Shown here piece after piece: positions 14,902-22,732 of a stretch of DNA of 44,541 nt (its first letter is position 1; every line of letters begins with the position of its first letter). The notes under the pieces were generated by a model. It had not been told where the DNA came from. It did not search any database and saw only the letters and a list, made by a program, of their open reading frames with translations. The translations under genes and the position numbers were made by a program. Origin of the DNA: Peptococcaceae bacterium (GTDB taxonomy: Bacteria; Bacillota; Desulfitobacteriia; Desulfitobacteriales; Syntrophobotulaceae); assembly GCA_012520405.1 (NCBI GenBank), contig JAAYOJ010000032.1, positions 1 through 44,541 on the forward strand. The letters run 5' to 3'.

Positions 14902-16248
14902 ATGCAGTCAGACCAGGGGATAACAGTCCTCGATACCACCAAAAGTGTGTGTCCCGTTTGTTTAAATATAGTGGAAGCTGCTGTTATCGTTCAGGAAAAA
15001 GCCGTCTATCTGAAAAAATGCTGCCCTGAACATGGAGAGACAGTAACCTATCTCTGGCCAGATGTTGAGCACTATCGCTGGATGTCAGGGCTCAAACTTC
15101 CCTATATCCGTCCGAAGTTACAGCTTGATTCCACTCAAGGGTGTCCTAGGGACTGCGGGTTATGTAAGGCTCATCTTCGTCACTCCACCCTTGTGGAAAT
15201 TGAAGTAACAGAGCGCTGCAACTTGCGCTGTCCGGTATGCTTTATGGCAGCTGAGGCAGCGCCTGCTGCTTTAAAAACCCCTTCCGGGATAGCGGATCAA
15301 GATCCCGGTATAGAGGCTTTGGAAGCTAAATACAGGGCTATTTTGGAGAAAAGCGGACCACAGACCAGCATACAAATAACCGGCGGTGAACCAACTGTTC
15401 GTCAAGATTTACCGGAAATTGTCCGCCTTGGTCTTAATATGGGATTAGAGGCCATTGAAATCAATACCAACGGTGTTGTTATTGCCAATGACTATGCTTT
15501 CTTGGAAAAACTGGTCCTGGCCGGTGCCAGCGGCATTTATCTTCAGTTTGACGGGCTTACCTCCGAGGTTTACCAGAAAATACGCGGTCAAAATTTGCTG
15601 CCTATCAAACTGAAAGCCATTGAAAATTGCCGCCAAGCAGGGATCCAGGTTGTCTTGGCCATGACGGTCATTGAAGGCATTAACCATGATCAAATGGGCC
15701 GGGTATTGGATTTTGCTTTATTAAATAAGGATGTAATTGCCGGTCTGGCCTATCAGCCGGCTTTTGGTTCCGGACGCTTTGATGTGGATACAAACAAAAG
15801 GCTGGGCATGGGGGATGTAATCTTTATGCTCGCTGAACAAAGCCAAGGTTTGCTTAAACCTTATGATTTTTGGCCCTTAGGTTGTTCACATCCTTTATGT
15901 TCAAGCGCAACCTATCTTATAGATTATGAGGGGAAAATCGAACCCTTGACCCGCAAGCTCACAAGAGAGGAGTATATGGCGGAATTCGATCCCCAAAGCC
16001 CGCAGGGTTCGGTATTAGGAGATATCGCCTATAAAAAATACCCGGATTTAAAATCAGGTCTGTCTATCGTCATCATGAATTATATGGATGCCTTTACTAT
16101 GGATTTAAAGCGGCTCAGGGAATGTAGTATGACGGTGTTGGGCAAAGACGACAAAATAGTGCCCTTTTGTTCCTATCAGCTGACCAATACGTCAGGCCAG
16201 AGAAGAGATGAACTACTAACTAACGCACGAGGTAATTACCATGTCTAA
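14902..16248 (+). CDS. Radical SAM protein of Tes/MJ0619 style
   Basis: A 448 aa protein. An N-terminal metal-binding part has CPVC (C17, C20) and KKCCPEHG (C40, C41). It is followed by a first CX3CX2C set GCPRDCGLCKAH (C81, C85, C88) and then the radical SAM motif ERCNLRCPVCF (C106, C110, C113), with TGGEPTVR as the SAM-binding segment. More Cys near the C terminus (GCSHPLC, FCSYQL) could hold a further cluster. The double Cys motif is typical, from memory, of the family containing archaeal tetraether lipid synthase and MJ0619. Sitting inside a Mo/W oxidoreductase operon is unusual: it may mature a subunit, modify a lipid or peptide, or act on the pathway substrate. AAGGAG precedes the ATG, and its end overlaps the next gene by 8 bases. 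Confidence 0.82.
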   Translation: MQSDQGITVLDTTKSVCPVCLNIVEAAVIVQEKAVYLKKCCPEHGETVTYLWPDVEHYRWMSGLKLPYIRPKLQLDSTQGCPRDCGLCKAHLRHSTLVEIEVTERCNLRCPVCFMAAEAAPAALKTPSGIADQDPGIEALEAKYRAILEKSGPQTSIQITGGEPTVRQDLPEIVRLGLNMGLEAIEINTNGVVIANDYAFLEKLVLAGASGIYLQFDGLTSEVYQKIRGQNLLPIKLKAIENCRQAGIQVVLAMTVIEGINHDQMGRVLDFALLNKDVIAGLAYQPAFGSGRFDVDTNKRLGMGDVIFMLAEQSQGLLKPYDFWPLGCSHPLCSSATYLIDYEGKIEPLTRKLTREEYMAEFDPQSPQGSVLGDIAYKKYPDLKSGLSIVIMNYMDAFTMDLKRLRECSMTVLGKDDKIVPFCSYQLTNTSGQRRDELLTNARGNYHV

Positions 16249-18430
16249 TCAGAAAAGTATAGCAGCAAATTGTCGTTTCTGCGGCTACCAGTGTGCTTTG
16301 CAGGCCGAGATAGTGAATGGAAAAGTAATAAAAGTAAGGCCCGATGCCAGTCGTTTTCCTTATGACGACAGCATTCAAGCCAGATGTCGTCGCTGGCGCC
16401 GGGTACCTGAGGTTCTGGATCATCCCCAGAGAATTAACTACCCGCTCAAAAGAGTAGGCGAGCGGGGTAGCGGCAAGTGGCAGCGCATATCCTGGGAACA
16501 AGCCTTGGATGAGATAGCTGATAGACTTCAAGCCCTGAAACAAACCTATGGGCCGGAAACGCTGGCTACCAGTATTGGAGGTCCTCATACAACATTCTGG
16601 CCCTTACACCGTTTTATGACCCTTTTCGGCAGTCCTAACAATATGGGAATAGGCCAAATTTGTTGGAATCCAGGAATTTTGGTCAACGCCATGACCTATG
16701 GCTGGCCTATTGATATGGAATTGCATCCGGACTTGACTGAATGTGCCCTTCTGTGGGGAGTTAATCCCGCCGAATCGGATAATTCCCTATTTTGGCATAC
16801 TATCCAGGAATTTAGCCGTCGGGGAAAACCTATAATTGTGGTAGATCCCAGAAAAACCGCTACGGCCAAACTGGCAACCCTTTGGCTTCCGGTCCGGCCG
16901 GGTACAGACCCTGTTTTAGCGTTGGGTTTATTGCATGTCATAATTAGAGAAAAACTTTATAACTTGAATTTTGTTGACCTGTGGTGTCATGGTTTTGCTG
17001 AGCTGGAAAAGCATGTTGCTTCTTACTCCCCTTCTTATGTGGAGGCCGTAACGGGCGTTAAAGCCGAAGATGTAATCAAAGCAGCCCGCCTTTTTGCCGG
17101 CAAATTTCCGGCCACTTTGTATAGTGGACGAGGGATTGACCAGCTTGGTCCCAATACTGTGCCAACCCACCGGGCCTTAGCAATCTTACGAGCCGTAACA
17201 GGAAACGTGGATGTGCCCGGAGCGTCACATATAAGTGAAATGCCGGATTTTATACCGGAAATAGATCTGGAATTAAGTGCCCAATTCCCAGAACATTCCC
17301 GCCGGAATAACATTGCCCGCAATCGCTTGCTTCTTCAGTCCTACAGCGGTTATGAGCGCTTAAAGTCTTTAACTATGAAACACAATAAGCGGCTTCCTAT
17401 GCGCTACCTGACTTCCGCCCATCCTAATCTGATCTGGCGAGCGATGCTCAATGGCGAGCCTTATCCCGTACGTTCCATGATAGTTATGGCTTCTGACCCT
17501 TTGCTTACCCAGGCCGATACCCATTTAATTTACCAAGCTTTAAAGAGCCTGGATTTGCTCGTTGTTCTGGAATTATTTAAAACCCCAACCGCCATGCTGG
17601 CAGATTATATCCTGCCTGCGGCGGGCGTAATGGAACGGCCGTTAATGGAAACCAAAGCCGGGACGGCGAATATCGCTTATGGTGGGGACCAAGCTGTTGA
17701 ACCTTATTATGAAAGGCGTCCAGACTACTATTTTTGGCGAGAAATAGGGCTACGCCTGGGTCAAACAAAAGAATGGCCCTGGAAAACTTACCGGGAGGCT
17801 TTGCAAGCCTCGTTATCTCCCGCCGGGGTAGGCTGGGAAGATTTCTGCAAGACAGGGTTATACTGTGCTTCTAACCAATATTTCAAGTATCAGGAAATAA
17901 ATCCGCAAAGTGGGCAAGCGTCTGGCTTTGCCACTGCCAGCGGCAAAATTGAATTATATAGTAATTTTTTAGAACAATTAAACGCTGATGCTCTCCCTAC
18001 CCCAAAAGCTTTGCCGGAAGTAAGCCCCAGTTATCCGCTTAAGCTTATAACCGGAGCGCGTTTTCATCCCTACTATGCTTCCAGTTACCATCAATTACAA
18101 GAATTTCGCCGGCTTCACCCCCATCCTTGGGCTGAAATGAGCTCTGCCACGGCGGCTAAATTTGGCCTTGAAGATGGCAGTCGGCTCTGGGTTGAGACCA
18201 AAAAAGGGAAGGCCCGTTTTGTTGCCAAGATCTCAGAAATGTGCGATGATGTTATAAGTGTGGAATATGGCTGGTGGTATCCGGAAATGGAAGCTGCGGA
18301 ACCTAGCTTGGGCGGTTTGTGGCTCTCCAATGCCAATATTTTAACCAGTGCAGAATTTGAATCCTCCGATCCTTTGATTGGCACCTGGATATATAACGGA
18401 CTTAGCTGTAGAATAGAAAAAATCCAATAA
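16241..18430 (+). CDS. Mo/W-bisPGD oxidoreductase catalytic subunit, second type
   Basis: A 729 aa paralogue of the subunit at 11113. The N-terminal 4Fe-4S ligands are C11, C14, C18 and C49, and the candidate metal-ligand Cys is C141 in GQICWNPG. Shared blocks include RINYPL, ISWEQALDEIA, RFMTLFGSPN and the C-terminal YGWWYPE. The residue after the second cluster Cys is Gly, unlike both the His of its neighbour and the Asp of acetylene hydratase. There is no Tat signal. The ATG at 16241 overlaps the radical SAM gene by 8 bases, so translation is coupled. No second ferredoxin or anchor gene is present, so this subunit either shares the ones at 13358 and 13918, forms a heterodimer with the first catalytic subunit, or works as a soluble enzyme. 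It is the last gene of the sigma-54 operon. Confidence 0.88.
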   Translation: MSNQKSIAANCRFCGYQCALQAEIVNGKVIKVRPDASRFPYDDSIQARCRRWRRVPEVLDHPQRINYPLKRVGERGSGKWQRISWEQALDEIADRLQALKQTYGPETLATSIGGPHTTFWPLHRFMTLFGSPNNMGIGQICWNPGILVNAMTYGWPIDMELHPDLTECALLWGVNPAESDNSLFWHTIQEFSRRGKPIIVVDPRKTATAKLATLWLPVRPGTDPVLALGLLHVIIREKLYNLNFVDLWCHGFAELEKHVASYSPSYVEAVTGVKAEDVIKAARLFAGKFPATLYSGRGIDQLGPNTVPTHRALAILRAVTGNVDVPGASHISEMPDFIPEIDLELSAQFPEHSRRNNIARNRLLLQSYSGYERLKSLTMKHNKRLPMRYLTSAHPNLIWRAMLNGEPYPVRSMIVMASDPLLTQADTHLIYQALKSLDLLVVLELFKTPTAMLADYILPAAGVMERPLMETKAGTANIAYGGDQAVEPYYERRPDYYFWREIGLRLGQTKEWPWKTYREALQASLSPAGVGWEDFCKTGLYCASNQYFKYQEINPQSGQASGFATASGKIELYSNFLEQLNADALPTPKALPEVSPSYPLKLITGARFHPYYASSYHQLQEFRRLHPHPWAEMSSATAAKFGLEDGSRLWVETKKGKARFVAKISEMCDDVISVEYGWWYPEMEAAEPSLGGLWLSNANILTSAEFESSDPLIGTWIYNGLSCRIEKIQ

Positions 18431-18512
18431 ATTTGTTTCAAAATGAGAATGGTAGATCTATTTTGAAAATTTAGAAAATTGTTTGATATTGTTTGATAAA
18501 AATATTTTTTAT

Positions 18513-18530
18513 CTTTTACTATGGTAAAAG
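18513..18530. promoter_or_regulatory. Palindrome, candidate activator site for sigma-54 promoter 3
   Basis: CTTTTAC, TATG, GTAAAAG form a perfect 7-bp inverted repeat, centred about 115 bases before the start point predicted from the promoter at 18610. The surrounding A and T runs are also partly complementary. Confidence 0.4.
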
Positions 18531-18609
18531 TAAAAAAATTCCTGTAAAATAAGCAGTATAGCGACCACAAAATTTTAGTTTGGTTTGGAATTATTTTAGA
18601 CTTTATTTA

Positions 18610-18625
18610 TGGCATAACTATTGCA
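18610..18625 (+). promoter_or_regulatory. Sigma-54 promoter 3 (cofactor operon)
   Basis: TGGCATAACTATTGCA matches the -24/-12 consensus fully. Transcription should start near 18636, giving a leader of about 340 bases before moeA that holds the structured RNA and terminator listed next. The gap 18431-18979 is explained by these elements; the 76-codon ORF inside it has no ribosome binding site. Confidence 0.9.
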
Positions 18626-18695
18626 TATAATATAAGATACCAGGCTAAGTTATTTTTTGATTATTTTGACAACATTTAATATATTAAATGAATAT

Positions 18696-18843
18696 AGCTT
18701 TTAATTTCTCCGAGCCTTATATCCTAAAGTTGTTACTATGGATATGGGGTCTGGACTACAAGGTCCACGGAGTAGTGGAAGAAATTCTGTTACTTGCTGA
18801 TTCGCGAAGGAGATATGCCGAAAGGTTAATGGGCTTAAAGCTT
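18696..18843 (+). promoter_or_regulatory. Candidate Moco/Tuco-type riboswitch aptamer
   Basis: A structured leader ahead of molybdenum cofactor genes. AGCC (18713-18716) can pair with GGCT (18832-18835) and CCT (18723-18725) with AGG (18823-18825), leaving an asymmetric internal loop; CCGAAAGG lies at 18818-18825. This arrangement matches what I recall of the 5' and 3' ends of the E. coli moaA Moco element (AGCCTCTGCACCT and GGAAAGGTGTACATGGCT). Inside are hairpins TGGAC/GTCCA and ATATCC/GGATAT, and flanking AGCTTT/AAAGCT can extend the base. An intrinsic terminator follows 9 bases later. I could not run a covariance search, so the class is a well-motivated inference. Confidence 0.6.
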
Positions 18844-18852
18844 AAGTACTTT

Positions 18853-18882
18853 TATCCTGCATATCCGCGCAGGATATTTTTT
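18853..18882 (+). terminator. Intrinsic terminator in the moeA leader
   Basis: TATCCTGC (18853-18860) and GCAGGATA (18869-18876) form a perfect 8-bp stem, followed by six T (18877-18882). It lies between the sigma-54 promoter and moeA, so it must be read through for cofactor gene expression, as expected for a transcription-attenuating riboswitch. Confidence 0.88.
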
Positions 18883-18915
18883 CATCTGTTTTTAAGTAAG
18901 AAATTCTGTGCAAAA

Positions 18916-18957
18916 TAAGAACTTTAAAGTAAGAACTTCAAAGTAAGAGCTGTTAAG
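18916..18957 (+). repeat. Tandem repeat, three 14-bp units
   Basis: TAAGAACTTTAAAG, TAAGAACTTCAAAG and TAAGAGCTGTTAAG lie head to tail between the leader terminator and the moeA ribosome binding site. Confidence 0.75.
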
Positions 18958-18979
18958 ATAAATTCAAAGGAGGGTAATC

Positions 18980-20194
18980 GTGAAAACAAATATCTCGCTA
19001 GAAGAGGCACAGGCCATGCTGCTGGCTAGGGCTATGGATATTGGCCAAAAAAATAACAATTTAACAGACACCTTAGGAAGAGTTTTAAGTAAGGATATTA
19101 TTGCCCAAGAAAATGTACCTCCTTTTCCCCGTTCGCCCTATGATGGTTTTGCTTTCCGGTCTGTTGATACTGTGTCTGCCAGCCAGAGTAGCCCTGTTAC
19201 CCTAAATGTCATTGAAGAAGTACCGGCAGGCTATACGGCTAAAAACAGTATAAGTGCCGGACAAGCAATTAAAATTCTTACCGGCGCTCCTATTCCTGAA
19301 GGAGCGGATGCAGTCTGCAAATTTGAAGAAACCACAGTAAAGGACAATAAAGTAACCCTCTATAAAAGCTACGAGCAACAAGAGGGGATAGTTCCCGCAG
19401 GTGAAGATATAGCCAGAGGTACATTGATAGCCGCTAAGGGAACGGTTGTCACTCCGCCAATTATGGGTTTGTTGGCCGCTTTAGGAATACCGATGGTACC
19501 GGTATACAAACGTCCTCTGGTAGCTATTGTCTCCACAGGCGATGAGTTGCGAGATGTTTCCGAGACTTTAACACCGGGTAAAATTCGCAACAGCAACAGT
19601 TATACCCTTCAGGGTTATATTCGTTCTATTGGTGCCGAACCTATCGTAATTGGTATGTGTCCCGATAAGGTCGAAGAGGTAGCTTCCCTTATTGAACAGG
19701 GACTGGAAAGGGCGGACCTTGTGCTTACGACCGGGGGAGTTTCAGTAGGTGATTACGATGTAGTTAGACATGCCGTGGACTATCTTGAAGCCGAAACTCT
19801 ATACTGGAAAATTGATATTAAACCGGGTTCTCCGAGTTTGGCTGCCATTAAGAATGATAAATTGATTATCGGTTTATCCGGTAATCCGGCGGCAGCAATG
19901 GTTACCTTTCAACTTTTAGTGGCTCCTTTCATTAAAAAAATTATGGGCAGGCAGGAATACTTAAACCCGAAATTGGAAGTAATACTAAAAACGAATTTCC
20001 CCAAAGCCAGTCCCCGTCGCAGATTCCTACGCGGAAAATTAGTTATTGAGAACGGCACGGCCTTTATGGAAATAACCGGTGGGCAGGGCAATGGGGTATT
20101 GAGTTCCATGGAGGGATGCAATCTCCTGGCTGAGGTTCCGGCTAATAGCGGTCCGTTACAAGCCGGCCAAAAACTCACAGCTTATTTAATTTAA
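18980..20194 (+). CDS. moeA: Molybdopterin molybdenumtransferase MoeA
   Basis: A 404 aa protein that inserts molybdate into adenylylated molybdopterin, the step after Mog. The family pattern is clear: PPFPRSPYDGFAF near residue 50, TGAPIPEGADAVC, a Mog-like domain with VSTGDEL, TTGGVSVGDYD and GLSGNPAAAMVTF, and a C-terminal beta domain. The length is normal. The GTG start has GGAGGG 6 bases upstream. It is the first gene after the candidate riboswitch and sigma-54 promoter 3. Close paralogues can insert tungsten instead, and Mo and W are not separable by eye here. Confidence 0.93.
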   Translation: MKTNISLEEAQAMLLARAMDIGQKNNNLTDTLGRVLSKDIIAQENVPPFPRSPYDGFAFRSVDTVSASQSSPVTLNVIEEVPAGYTAKNSISAGQAIKILTGAPIPEGADAVCKFEETTVKDNKVTLYKSYEQQEGIVPAGEDIARGTLIAAKGTVVTPPIMGLLAALGIPMVPVYKRPLVAIVSTGDELRDVSETLTPGKIRNSNSYTLQGYIRSIGAEPIVIGMCPDKVEEVASLIEQGLERADLVLTTGGVSVGDYDVVRHAVDYLEAETLYWKIDIKPGSPSLAAIKNDKLIIGLSGNPAAAMVTFQLLVAPFIKKIMGRQEYLNPKLEVILKTNFPKASPRRRFLRGKLVIENGTAFMEITGGQGNGVLSSMEGCNLLAEVPANSGPLQAGQKLTAYLI

Positions 20195-20242
20195 GAAACG
20201 AATAACGAACAAATAAGGAAGAAGGAAAGTGAGGATCAAAAA

Positions 20243-21262
20243 GTGAAAAAAATTGCTGTACAAGACGCTGTTGGCATGATATTATGCCACGACATAACCA
20301 AAATGGTGCCGGGAGAATTCAAGGGTGCAGTATTTAAAAGGGGACATATAATTCAAAAAGAGGATGTGGAAGAACTATTAAAACTTGGCAAAGAAAGTAT
20401 TTATGTCTGGGAAGAAAATGCCGGCGAGATCCACGAAGATGACGCCGCAATCCGAATTGCCAGGGCTGTAATGGGTGGAAACATTTCTTTTTCTGATCCC
20501 CAGGAGGGAAAAACTGTCCTGCAAGCAACCATTAGGGGTTTCTTTAAATTAAAAAGTGCATTGATGTATGAAATAAATTCTATTGAAGATATTACCATAA
20601 CTTCTCTTCCTAATAATTTTAAGGTTGAGCAAGGCCAAAAGATTGCCGCTGGCCGGATAGTCCCTCTGGTTACCAAAGAAAAGAATATAGAAAAAGTTGA
20701 AGAGCTGTGCAAGATTCACGGTCAGGTATTTCAAGTCTATCCTTATAAAAATTTAAAAGTAGGCGTGGTCATTACAGGTAATGAAGTTTATAAAGGAAGA
20801 ATTAAAGATAAATTCTGGCCTGTAATTAAGAAAAAATTAGAATATTATAAAGCAGAAATACTCGGCCAAGAGTATTGTCCGGATGAGGTTGAAATTATTA
20901 GGGAAAGAATATTGGCCTTTAAAGAAAAGGGCGCGGAAATGATTATTATTACCGGGGGAATGTCGGTAGATCCTGATGACCTTACACCGGGAGCAATTAG
21001 AAGTACCGGGGCGGAAATTGTTACTTATGGGGTTCCGGTTCAGCCGGGTAATATGTTTATGTTGGCTTATCTGGACGAAGTCCCGATCCTAGGAGTGCCC
21101 GGAGCAGCCGCCTATTTTAAAACCACGGTATTTGACGTGGTTCTACCGAGAATTTTCTCAGGAGAAAAATTAAATAAAAATGACTTTATACGCATGGGAG
21201 AAGGCGGTTTATGTAATAACTGTCAGATGTGCCAGTATCCGAATTGTTATTTTTGCCGGTAA
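20243..21262 (+). CDS. MoaB/Mog-domain molybdopterin-binding protein with Cys-rich tail
   Basis: A 339 aa protein with an N-terminal region of about 165 residues of uncertain role and a C-terminal molybdopterin-binding domain (VGVVITGNEVYKG, MIIITGGMSVDPDD, GVPGAAAYFKTTVFD). The last 17 residues are CNNCQMCQYPNCYFCR-like, with five Cys in a C-x2-C-x2-C-x4-C-x2-C array that could bind zinc or an Fe-S cluster. Such proteins occur beside moeA and moaA in anaerobic Firmicutes and are usually labelled molybdopterin-binding; their exact reaction is not settled. The GTG start has GAGG 8 bases upstream. The next gene, moaA, starts 26 bases after its stop. Confidence 0.8.
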   Translation: MKKIAVQDAVGMILCHDITKMVPGEFKGAVFKRGHIIQKEDVEELLKLGKESIYVWEENAGEIHEDDAAIRIARAVMGGNISFSDPQEGKTVLQATIRGFFKLKSALMYEINSIEDITITSLPNNFKVEQGQKIAAGRIVPLVTKEKNIEKVEELCKIHGQVFQVYPYKNLKVGVVITGNEVYKGRIKDKFWPVIKKKLEYYKAEILGQEYCPDEVEIIRERILAFKEKGAEMIIITGGMSVDPDDLTPGAIRSTGAEIVTYGVPVQPGNMFMLAYLDEVPILGVPGAAAYFKTTVFDVVLPRIFSGEKLNKNDFIRMGEGGLCNNCQMCQYPNCYFCR

Positions 21263-21288
21263 TTAGGCAAGGAGGAGGGGTAAAGGTC

Positions 21289-22248
21289 ATGATCGATAGT
21301 TACGGCAGGGATATAAATTATTTAAGAATATCGGTAACCGATTTATGCAATCTCAAATGCACCTACTGTATGTCCGAGAAAGGTATTCGCAAAAAAAACC
21401 ATGACGATATTCTGAGTCTGGAACAAATAGCCTGCATAGCTGAAGCTGCAGTAAAGCTTGGAGTTACCAAGATTAGGCTGACCGGCGGCGAACCCTTGGT
21501 CCGCAGGGGAATTCTGGATTTAGTGCAAGACATTGCGAGTTTAAAAGCCAAGGGCCTCAAAGATTTAGGTCTTACCACCAATGGTGTTCTACTTAAAAAT
21601 TATGCCTCCGAACTAAAAAAAAGAGGTCTGGACAGGGTTAATATAAGTATTGACACCATGGACGGGGCAAAATACAAGGAGATTACCCGAGGCGGCAAGG
21701 TAGAGGATGTACTGGCCGGGATTCAAGCAGCTAAGGAAGCAAAACTTTTCCCCTTAAAACTAAATGTGGTCTTAATTGGTGGTTTTAATGACGACGAAAT
21801 TGAAGACTTTGTCAACCTAACCGCAGATAGTGAGATCGACGTACGTTTTATTGAACTCATGCCTATCGGTGAGGCGGGAGATTGGGATAGGGAGCATTTT
21901 TTAGCCAGCAATGAAATTCTCAAAAGAGTGCCACGCTTAATTCCCCTTCCGTTTAAAGGTCACGGTACAGTAGCCCGCATGTACAAGCTACCTAACAGCA
22001 AAGGTAAAGTGGGCATTATTAGCCCTTTAAGCAGCCATTTTTGTAACTATTGTAATCGGATAAGAATTACCCCTGACGGGAAATTGAAACCTTGCCTGCA
22101 TTCCAATATTGAGCTGGACATACGTAATTATTACGGAGACTTGGAACGATTTTTGTCGGACGGGATTTTAGGTAAACCTCACAAGCACTGTATTCAAAGC
22201 AGCGAGTACGAGCCAATTAGAAGAAATATGCATGAAATAGGTGGATAA
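21289..22248 (+). CDS. moaA: GTP 3',8-cyclase MoaA
   Basis: A radical SAM enzyme of 319 aa that converts GTP to 3',8-cyclo-GTP, the first step of molybdopterin synthesis. N-terminal motif C20, C24, C27 (DLCNLKCTYCM), then TGGEPLVR. The C-terminal cluster motif is FCNYCNRIRITPDGKLKPC (C-x2-C-x13-C), and the protein ends in the Gly-Gly needed for catalysis (HEIGG). The ATG at 21289 is chosen because GGAGGAGG lies about 10 bases before it and homology starts there; upstream in-frame codons overlap the previous gene and encode no conserved sequence. Confidence 0.95.
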   Translation: MIDSYGRDINYLRISVTDLCNLKCTYCMSEKGIRKKNHDDILSLEQIACIAEAAVKLGVTKIRLTGGEPLVRRGILDLVQDIASLKAKGLKDLGLTTNGVLLKNYASELKKRGLDRVNISIDTMDGAKYKEITRGGKVEDVLAGIQAAKEAKLFPLKLNVVLIGGFNDDEIEDFVNLTADSEIDVRFIELMPIGEAGDWDREHFLASNEILKRVPRLIPLPFKGHGTVARMYKLPNSKGKVGIISPLSSHFCNYCNRIRITPDGKLKPCLHSNIELDIRNYYGDLERFLSDGILGKPHKHCIQSSEYEPIRRNMHEIGG

Positions 22249-22252
22249 AAAG

Positions 22253-22732
22253 ATGGGAGAGCTTACTCATTTTAATCAGGAAGGCCGGGCCAGGATGGTT
22301 GATGTCAGTCATAAGGCTGATACAACCAGGGTAGCGGTAGCCCGCGGCGAAATAAAAATGAAAGCTGAAACTTTAAAGCTGATCAAGGACAAATCCCTGG
22401 CTAAAGGAGATGTCCTGGCTGTATCTCAGGTGGCAGCCATTATGGGAGCAAAAAAAACACCGGACCTTATCCCCATGTGTCATCCCTTGTTGCTGTCCGG
22501 AATCGATGTTTCTTTTACAATTAATGAGCCTGAAAGTAAAATCGAAATACAAGCGATTGTAAAAAATAACGGCCAGACAGGCGTGGAAATGGAAGCCTTA
22601 ACTGCCGTTTCTGTTGCCGCCCTGACTATTTACGACATGTGCAAAGCCGCGGAAAAAAGTATGGTTATAAGCGATATTTACCTGGTCAAAAAATCCGGCG
22701 GCAAGAGCGGAGATTATGAGGTGAAAACATGA
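22253..22732 (+). CDS. moaC: Cyclic pyranopterin monophosphate synthase MoaC
   Basis: A 159 aa protein acting after MoaA to form cPMP. Typical segments: LTHFNQEGRARMVDVSHK at the start, AAIMGAKKTPDLIPMCHPL in the centre, and TGVEMEALTAVSVAALTIYDMCK with the catalytic region near residue 125. The ATG at 22253 is preferred over a GTG at 22241 because GGTGG lies 9 bases before it and the GTG overlaps moaA. It overlaps mog by four bases. Confidence 0.95.
   Translation: MGELTHFNQEGRARMVDVSHKADTTRVAVARGEIKMKAETLKLIKDKSLAKGDVLAVSQVAAIMGAKKTPDLIPMCHPLLLSGIDVSFTINEPESKIEIQAIVKNNGQTGVEMEALTAVSVAALTIYDMCKAAEKSMVISDIYLVKKSGGKSGDYEVKT

Noticed and set aside
11113-18430. Annotation of the catalytic subunits as acetylene hydratase or formate dehydrogenase
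   Set aside because: The acetylene hydratase Asp is missing, and there is no selenocysteine TGA or formate dehydrogenase-type partner. The substrate is left open.
18688-18918. A 76-codon ORF between the Mo/W operon and moeA
   Set aside because: It has no ribosome binding site, spans the predicted aptamer and runs through the intrinsic terminator; its protein looks non-natural. A leader RNA explains the region better.
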